The position numbers and the translations under genes are program-made. The notes beneath the pieces are model-generated. The model saw nothing but the letters and a program-made list of their open reading frames with translations. It had not been told where the DNA came from and made no database searches. Positions 39,834-44,277 of a stretch of DNA of 44,277 nt are shown here, piece by piece; the stretch's first letter is position 1, and every line of letters starts with the position of its first letter. Source of the DNA: an uncultured Porphyromonadaceae bacterium (GTDB lineage: Bacteria; Bacteroidota; Bacteroidia; Bacteroidales; Muribaculaceae). The stretch is taken from NCBI GenBank assembly GCA_937989585.1, contig CALKRW010000058.1, forward strand, positions 1 through 44,277, in the 5' to 3' direction.

Positions 39834-40313
39834 GTGGATACTTTAAGTTACAAAACCTTATTCCCCAACGCGCAGAGCGTCGATCACCAGTGGGTTGTAA
39901 TCGATGCCACCGACCAGGTTCTCGGTCGTCTTTGCGCAAAAGTCGCCAAACTCCTCCGCGGCAAATACAAACCCTCCTACAGCCCCAACGTGGAGTGCGG
40001 TGACAATGTCATCATCATCAACGCCGACAAGGTTGTACTCACCGGCAAGAAGTTCACCGACAAAATCTATCTGAACTATACCGGTTATCCCGGCGGTCAG
40101 CGTGAACTCACTCCCGAGGTCCTGATGAAGAAATCATTCAACAAGCACATCAAGCCCGGCATGCACCCCCTCTTCATCCGCGTCATGAAAGGTATGCTCC
40201 CCAAAAATCGTCTGGGTCGCCGACTCATTGAGAACATGCACGTCTACAATGGTCCCAACCACCCCCACGAAGCACAGAATCCCGTTGTTCTTGACATTAA
40301 CACCCTGAAATAA
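39834..40313 (+). CDS. rplM: 50S ribosomal protein L13
   Basis: 159 aa from GTG 39834, which gives the usual Bacteroidota start VDTLSYKT; longer in-frame reading would run into the promoter and leader. Hallmarks: WVVIDATDQVLGRLCAKVAKLLRGKYKP, GDNVIIINADKVVLTGKK, YTGYPGGQR and MLPKNRLGRR. It assembles early into the 50S subunit. It is followed eight bases later by rpsI, the conserved partner. Confidence 0.97.
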   Translation: MDTLSYKTLFPNAQSVDHQWVVIDATDQVLGRLCAKVAKLLRGKYKPSYSPNVECGDNVIIINADKVVLTGKKFTDKIYLNYTGYPGGQRELTPEVLMKKSFNKHIKPGMHPLFIRVMKGMLPKNRLGRRLIENMHVYNGPNHPHEAQNPVVLDINTLK

Positions 40314-40321
40314 TCGAAAGT

Positions 40322-40708
40322 ATGGAAACAGTTAACGCAATTGGCCGTCGTAAAGCAGCCGTGGCTCGCGTAATCCTCAAAGAAGGCAACGGTGCCATCA
40401 CCATCAACAAACGCCCCATCGAAGTTTACTTCCCCTCTTCGATTCTTCAGTTCATCGTCAAGCAGCCCCTCACCACCCTCGGTGTTGACGGAAACTACGA
40501 CATCCACGTCAACCTCGACGGCGGCGGCTACAAAGGACAGGCCGAGGCACTTCGTCTCGCCATCGCCCGCGCCCTCGTAAAGATCAACCCCGAAGACAAG
40601 GCTGTTCTCCGCCGCAACGGTTTCATGACCCGCGACCCCCGCGCCGTCGAGCGCAAGAAACCCGGTCAGCCCAAGGCCCGCAAGCGCTTCCAGTTCTCGA
40701 AACGTTAA
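40322..40708 (+). CDS. rpsI: 30S ribosomal protein S9
   Basis: 128 aa. The start METVNAIGRRKAAVARV and the basic end RKRFQFSKR are characteristic; the tail reaches the P-site tRNA in the ribosome. It is co-transcribed with rplM. Confidence 0.98.
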   Translation: METVNAIGRRKAAVARVILKEGNGAITINKRPIEVYFPSSILQFIVKQPLTTLGVDGNYDIHVNLDGGGYKGQAEALRLAIARALVKINPEDKAVLRRNGFMTRDPRAVERKKPGQPKARKRFQFSKR

Positions 40709-40855
40709 TATCCTTCATTGTCTCACGACATTCTTTATTAAACGTTTCCACGGAAAATATAGTGTTTAGAATCTAAACCTCGGAGATGGACACGTTCCCT
40801 ACCCCCCGGTTGTAATTAATTTAAGAACGTAAACAAACCCCACCTATAAAAAATC

Positions 40856-41707
40856 ATGGCAAATCCCACATTTGACCAACTCCTTGAGGCAGGATGCCAC
40901 TTCGGCCACCTCAAACGTAAATGGAATCCTGCAATGGCGCCCTACATCTTCATGGAGCGCAACGGTATCCACATCATCGACCTCTACAAGACTGCCGCCA
41001 AGATTGACGAGGCTGCCAAAGCCCTCAAGTCAATTGCCAAGAGCGGCAAGAAAGTACTCTTCGTAGCAACAAAAAAACAGGCCAAACAAGTTGTCGCTGA
41101 CGCTGCCCAGAGCGTCGCAATGCCCTACGTCATCGAACGCTGGCCCGGCGGCATGCTCACCAACTTCCCCACCATCCGCAAGGCCGTCAAGAAGATGGCC
41201 GCCATCGACAAGATGACCAAGGACGGTACTTTCGACAACCTCTCAAAACGCGAGAAACTCCAGATCACACGTCAGCGTGCCAAACTCGAGAAGAACCTCG
41301 GCTCTATCGCCGACCTCAACCGTCTTCCCTCCGCACTCTTCGTTGTTGACGTCAACAAGGAGCACATCGCAGTCGCCGAGGCCAACCGTCTGGGCATACC
41401 CGTCTTCGGCATGGTCGACACAAATTCCGATCCCACCAACATCGACTTCGTGATTCCCGCCAACGATGACGCTTCCGCATCCATCGAACTCGTTCTCGGT
41501 GCCGTCTGCAGCGCCATGAACGAAGGTCTCGAAGAGCGCAAGGCCGAGAAACTCGACGCCCCCGCCGACGAGGCTCCCGCAGAATCCGCACCCAAGCGTG
41601 ACCGCCGTCGTGTTCGCCGCAACAACGCCGAGAACACCGAAGAGGCTCCCGCAGAGGAAACCGCTCCCGCCGCCGAGGCTGCCGAAGAGGCTCCCGCCGC
41701 CGAATAA
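40856..41707 (+). CDS. rpsB: 30S ribosomal protein S2
   Basis: 283 aa. The core (1-230) is typical: FDQLLEAGCHFGHLKRKWNP, IERWPGGMLTNFPTI, VPANDDASASIELVLG (with I at its start). The tail (about 235-283) is an Ala/Glu/Pro-rich extension interrupted by a basic patch (KRDRRRVRRNN), longer than in E. coli S2. The 147-nt gap after rpsI has no full promoter and contains a short palindrome near 40763, so it may be read from the rplM promoter. Confidence 0.97.
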   Translation: MANPTFDQLLEAGCHFGHLKRKWNPAMAPYIFMERNGIHIIDLYKTAAKIDEAAKALKSIAKSGKKVLFVATKKQAKQVVADAAQSVAMPYVIERWPGGMLTNFPTIRKAVKKMAAIDKMTKDGTFDNLSKREKLQITRQRAKLEKNLGSIADLNRLPSALFVVDVNKEHIAVAEANRLGIPVFGMVDTNSDPTNIDFVIPANDDASASIELVLGAVCSAMNEGLEERKAEKLDAPADEAPAESAPKRDRRRVRRNNAENTEEAPAEETAPAAEAAEEAPAAE

Positions 41708-41731
41708 TTTTACTTACGACATCATATCCCA

Positions 41732-41764
41732 CGCGTCTCAGGTCCCTTCGGGGTCCTGGGCGCG
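41732..41764 (+). promoter_or_regulatory. Intercistronic hairpin between rpsB and tsf
   Basis: Imperfect stem closed by a TTCG tetraloop (41747-41750): 41739-41746 pairs with 41751-41758 with one T-T mismatch, and 41732-41735 with 41761-41764. No T-run follows, so it is more likely an mRNA-stability or partial attenuation element than a full terminator. Confidence 0.45.
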
Positions 41765-41834
41765 ATTGGATTTAAATTAAAGGCGCCATAGCGCCCGGAC
41801 AAATCTTTTTATAAACCCGAAAAAACATACTACA

Positions 41835-42827
41835 ATGGCAGTATCTATCGAAGATATCAAGAAACTCCGCAAACTCACTTCCGCCGGCCTCAGCGACTGC
41901 AAGGCTGCTCTCGCCGAGACCAACGGCGACATGGAGGCCGCTGTCGAAATCCTCCGCCAGAAAGGCAAAGCCGTTGCCGCCAAGCGTGAAGACCGCGACG
42001 CAGCCGAAGGCTGTGTCCTCGCCGACACAAAAGACAACTTCGCCGCACTCATCGCCCTCAACTGCGAGACCGACTTTGTTGCCAAGAACCAGGGCTTCGT
42101 TGACCTTACGAAACAACTCCTCGCCCTCGCTCTCGAGAACAAGCCCAAAAACCTTGACGAACTCAAGGCCCTCACTGTCGATGGCCGCAGCGTCCAGGAC
42201 CTCGTTGTCGAGGAATCAGGCAAGACAGGCGAAAAGACCGAAATCTCCGCTTACGAATGTCTCGAAGGCGAGTCTGTTGTCGCCTACAACCACCTCGGCA
42301 ACAAACTCTCCACTATCGTGGCATTCAATCAGGCAGGTGTCGACTTCCAGGTAATGAAGGACGTAGCCATGCAGGTTGCCGCCATGAATCCCGTGGCAAT
42401 CAACCGTGAGGCTGTTCCCCAGGCCACAATCGACTCCGAGATGAACGTCGCCATCGAGAAGACCAAGGAAGAGCAGGTGAAGAAAGCCGTTGAGGCTGCG
42501 CTCAAGAAAGCAGGCATCAACCCCAACCTCGTTGACTCCGAAGACCACATCGAGTCCAACATGGCCAAAGGCTGGCTCACCCAGGAAGAAGCCGACAAGG
42601 CTCGCGCTATCGCCAGGGAGACCGCCGAAGCCAAAGCCGCCAACCTCCCCGAGGCCATGATCAAGAACATCGCCAACGGCCGTCTTAACAAATTCTTCAA
42701 AGAAAACTGCCTCGTTGAGCAGGGATTCGTCAAAGACGAGAAAATCACCGTCGGACAGTACCTCGAGCAGAACTCGAAGGGTCTTACCGTTGTTGCTTAC
42801 AAGCGCGTAAACCTCAACGAAGACTGA
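41835..42827 (+). CDS. tsf: Elongation factor Ts
   Basis: 330 aa. The N-terminal UBA-like domain (IEDIKKLRKLTSAGLSDCKAAL) and the EF-Tu-contacting stretch NCETDFVAKN are intact; the two core domains follow. It recycles EF-Tu by GDP release. It pairs with rpsB as in most bacteria, 127 nt downstream, and ends at an intrinsic terminator. Confidence 0.98.
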   Translation: MAVSIEDIKKLRKLTSAGLSDCKAALAETNGDMEAAVEILRQKGKAVAAKREDRDAAEGCVLADTKDNFAALIALNCETDFVAKNQGFVDLTKQLLALALENKPKNLDELKALTVDGRSVQDLVVEESGKTGEKTEISAYECLEGESVVAYNHLGNKLSTIVAFNQAGVDFQVMKDVAMQVAAMNPVAINREAVPQATIDSEMNVAIEKTKEEQVKKAVEAALKKAGINPNLVDSEDHIESNMAKGWLTQEEADKARAIARETAEAKAANLPEAMIKNIANGRLNKFFKENCLVEQGFVKDEKITVGQYLEQNSKGLTVVAYKRVNLNED

Positions 42828-42869
42828 TTCCATCCTTAAGGAACTAACAAAATCAGATAATAATCCCCG

Positions 42870-42901
42870 GCGATGCGTCCCTCAAGGGCGCATCGCTTTT
42901 T
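42870..42901 (+). terminator. Intrinsic terminator of rpsB-tsf
   Basis: 8-bp perfect outer stem (42870-42877 with 42889-42896), an inner CCC/GGG pairing and T5 from 42897. Confidence 0.9.
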
Positions 42902-42950
42902 ATATTGTAAATAAAAAAATAGGACATCCGGCTTTTACCGTTCTGGAGAC

Positions 42951-42988
42951 AAAAAATTGTGCCATTACCCTGATTGGGTATGGCACAA
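42951..42988 (-). terminator. Intrinsic terminator of efp
   Basis: 13-bp stem with one bulged base (42957-42970 with 42976-42988), 5-nt loop. On the minus strand T6 follows directly (42956-42951). A shorter T-run on the plus side may back up the tsf terminator. Confidence 0.85.
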
Positions 42989-43026
42989 CTTTTATAGATA
43001 CCGGTACAATAATCTCGAAAGGAGTA

Positions 43027-43590
43027 TTATTTAACGCGCTCTACGTACGAGCCGTCACGTGTGTCGACACGCACCTTGTCGCCGATGTTGCAGAAAAGAG
43101 GGACGCGGATTTCAGCGCCGGTCTCGAGAGTGGCGGGTTTCAGGGTATTGGTGGCGGTATCACCCTTGATGCCGGGCTCGGTGTAGGTGATTTCGAGGTC
43201 AGCCTTGATAGGCATCTCGGCATAAAGGACAGTGTCGGTCGATGCGTCCGAAACAACTTCCACTACATCGCCTTCCTTCATGAAAGGAGCGCCGGTTACC
43301 AGTTCCTTGGCAATGGGAATCTGTTCGAAAGTCTCCTGGTTCATAAAGATGTCGTCGCCGCCCTCATTGTAGAGGAACTGATAGGGACGACGCTCTACGC
43401 GTACGTCTTCAAGTTTTTCGCCGATGTTGAAGCGGCGTTCCAGTACGCGGCCGTCGACAACATTTTTCAGTTTTGTGCGCATGAAGGTGTTGCCCTTGCC
43501 GGGTTTAACGTGAAGGAACTCCACGCAGAAGTACAGTTGGCCATCCATGCGGATGCAGGTTCCGTTTTTAATGTCCTGAGCGTTGATCAT
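43027..43590 (-). CDS. efp: Elongation factor P
   Basis: 187 aa, three beta-barrel domains as in the family. The loop that enters the peptidyl-transferase centre reads HVKPGKGN, with lysine K32 at the tip. It relieves stalling at polyproline. No lysine-modifying enzyme is in the window. It is convergent with tsf. Confidence 0.97.
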   Translation of the reverse strand: MINAQDIKNGTCIRMDGQLYFCVEFLHVKPGKGNTFMRTKLKNVVDGRVLERRFNIGEKLEDVRVERRPYQFLYNEGGDDIFMNQETFEQIPIAKELVTGAPFMKEGDVVEVVSDASTDTVLYAEMPIKADLEITYTEPGIKGDTATNTLKPATLETGAEIRVPLFCNIGDKVRVDTRDGSYVERVK

Positions 43591-43712
43591 ATATGTTTTA
43601 TATTTTAATTGATTGATTTTTACTTAATTGCATAGTCGTTATTCACACAGAAATTCCGCCAGGACAAGACGTCTCGGCGAATACTCCGCAAAGCCTATCT
43701 GCTTTGAGACTG

Positions 43713-43743
43713 CGAAGTTAGCAATTTTTCCCCAAACCACCAA
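43713..43743 (-). promoter_or_regulatory. Probable efp promoter
   Basis: On the minus strand: TTG (43743-43741), 20-nt spacer, TAACTTCG (43720-43713), one mismatch to TAnnTTTG. RNA would start near 43706, giving a leader of about 115 nt. Confidence 0.5.
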
Positions 43744-43794
43744 CCCCTCAGCCGTTTTTCAATTTCACATTAGTGTACACTGGACGTAGATACA

Positions 43795-44076
43795 TTGTTT
43801 CATGCGTATTTTCAGTTGTTCGGTTATCAACTAAAATCCAACCCTGTCGGCATCATTCAGTTCCCACAGGCCAAGGCTGCGGCCAAGGACAAGGCTATTG
43901 CCCGCAACGTGACACGTCCCGCTTTCGACGGCATGTTTAAGATTGCATCCCGCGAAGTCCTTAAGATAAAGTCTGACAAGGTCCTTCCGAAAAAAATATC
44001 CAACACCAAGTCCGGCAAACTTACCATCAATGCCAAACCCACAACCCTGAACGCAAAGGCTTTCCTTCGAAAATAA
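43795..44076 (+). CDS. Small basic hypothetical protein
   Basis: Up to 93 aa, from a TTG at 43795; there is no ATG before codon 47 (43933). Codon use from about 43840 on is GC-rich and gene-like. The product is very basic (many Lys in KIKSDKVLPKKISNTKSGK) with an Ala/Lys-rich segment (QAKAAAKDKAIARN), as in nucleic-acid-binding proteins, but I recognise no family. A strong terminator follows 27 nt after the stop, which argues for transcription. The missing start suggests a rare start codon, a frameshift upstream or a decayed 5' end. Confidence 0.45.
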   Translation: MFHAYFQLFGYQLKSNPVGIIQFPQAKAAAKDKAIARNVTRPAFDGMFKIASREVLKIKSDKVLPKKISNTKSGKLTINAKPTTLNAKAFLRK

Positions 44077-44102
44077 TCCGAATCCCATAATCTAACCCTT
44101 CC

Positions 44103-44143
44103 AAGGCGGTGTGTCACTCCGGCACACCGCCTTATTCATTTTT
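44103..44143 (+). terminator. Intrinsic terminator of the small basic ORF
   Basis: Perfect 11-bp stem (44103-44113 with 44123-44133), 9-nt loop, then ATTCATTTTT. Confidence 0.85.
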
Positions 44144-44210
44144 CATATACTCCCATTATTCCCGCTTTTCAATTTTCCATTTTCATATTTCAATTTATGA
44201 CAAAAGTTCG

Positions 44211-44218
44211 TATATTTG
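44211..44218 (+). promoter_or_regulatory. Possible -7 element at the right edge
   Basis: TATATTTG matches TAnnTTTG; no TTG at the right distance upstream. It could serve a gene beyond the window. Confidence 0.3.
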
Positions 44219-44277
44219 TGTCGAGAAGTTACGAAAAGAGTGTAATTTATTGGAAATGAGCATTGGGTAATCGCTCA

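Noticed and set aside
41732..41764. Terminator separating rpsB from tsf
   Set aside because: The stem has a mismatch and no T-run follows, and tsf has no promoter of its own, so the genes are probably co-transcribed.

Overview
The window looks like a chromosomal segment of a Bacteroidales bacterium, probably a Muribaculaceae (S24-7) relative; the family is my inference. The phylum is supported by Bacteroidota-type promoters (TTG, 19-20 nt spacer, TAnnTTTG) upstream of several genes, acidic residues after lipoprotein cysteines, an exbB-exbD-exbD-tonB cluster, a complete nqrABCDEF operon, an rplM-rpsI-rpsB-tsf block, and secreted polysaccharide enzymes ending in the YDLSGRRL-type tail common in this order. 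Most genes are GC-rich. The first 2 kb are markedly AT-rich and look foreign.

Layout. (1) 1-2.0 kb: an AT-rich island with an N6-adenine methylase fused to a nuclease-like N-terminus. Its ninth to eleventh codons contain a G9 homopolymer, a classic phase-variation switch, and a possible structured RNA lies just upstream. (2) 2.0-2.64 kb: no confident gene, but two families of short degenerate repeats, one a 9-bp minisatellite. (3) 2.6-9.1 kb: a PLP aminotransferase, divergent from a 1631-residue secreted protein joining a CE12-like acetylesterase to a CE8 pectin methylesterase. (4) 9.1-10.0 kb: a gene-poor stretch with an orphan minus-strand promoter. (5) 10.0-16.1 kb: a four-gene unit of outer-membrane barrel, imelysin-family lipoprotein, di-heme oxidoreductase lipoprotein and CcsBA cytochrome c maturation protein, apparently a periplasmic metal-handling and redox module. 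(6) 16.3-19.7 kb: TonB energising complex on the minus strand. (7) 20.3-26.3 kb: Na+-translocating NADH:quinone reductase, convergent with rubrerythrin. (8) 27.2-33.0 kb: lptG, tgt and a sugar nucleotidyltransferase (minus), divergent from priA (plus). (9) 33.1-39.6 kb: two paralogous secreted pectate lyases and a TonB-receptor-like barrel. (10) 39.7-43.6 kb: rplM-rpsI, rpsB-tsf and convergent efp, the first with an attenuator-like leader. (11) A small unrecognised GC-rich ORF with its own terminator closes the window.

How it fits together: the pectin genes at 4.2-9.1 kb and 33.1-36.4 kb would demethylate, deacetylate and cleave pectin outside the cell or at its surface, but no SusC/SusD pair is present. 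ExbB/ExbD/TonB would energise outer-membrane receptors, possibly the barrel at 36.7 kb. NQR supplies the sodium gradient. The imelysin/di-heme/CcsBA operon is the best candidate for a poorly characterised system, and the G9 methylase the best candidate for a regulatory switch. No tRNA, rRNA, CRISPR array or intact insertion sequence was seen.
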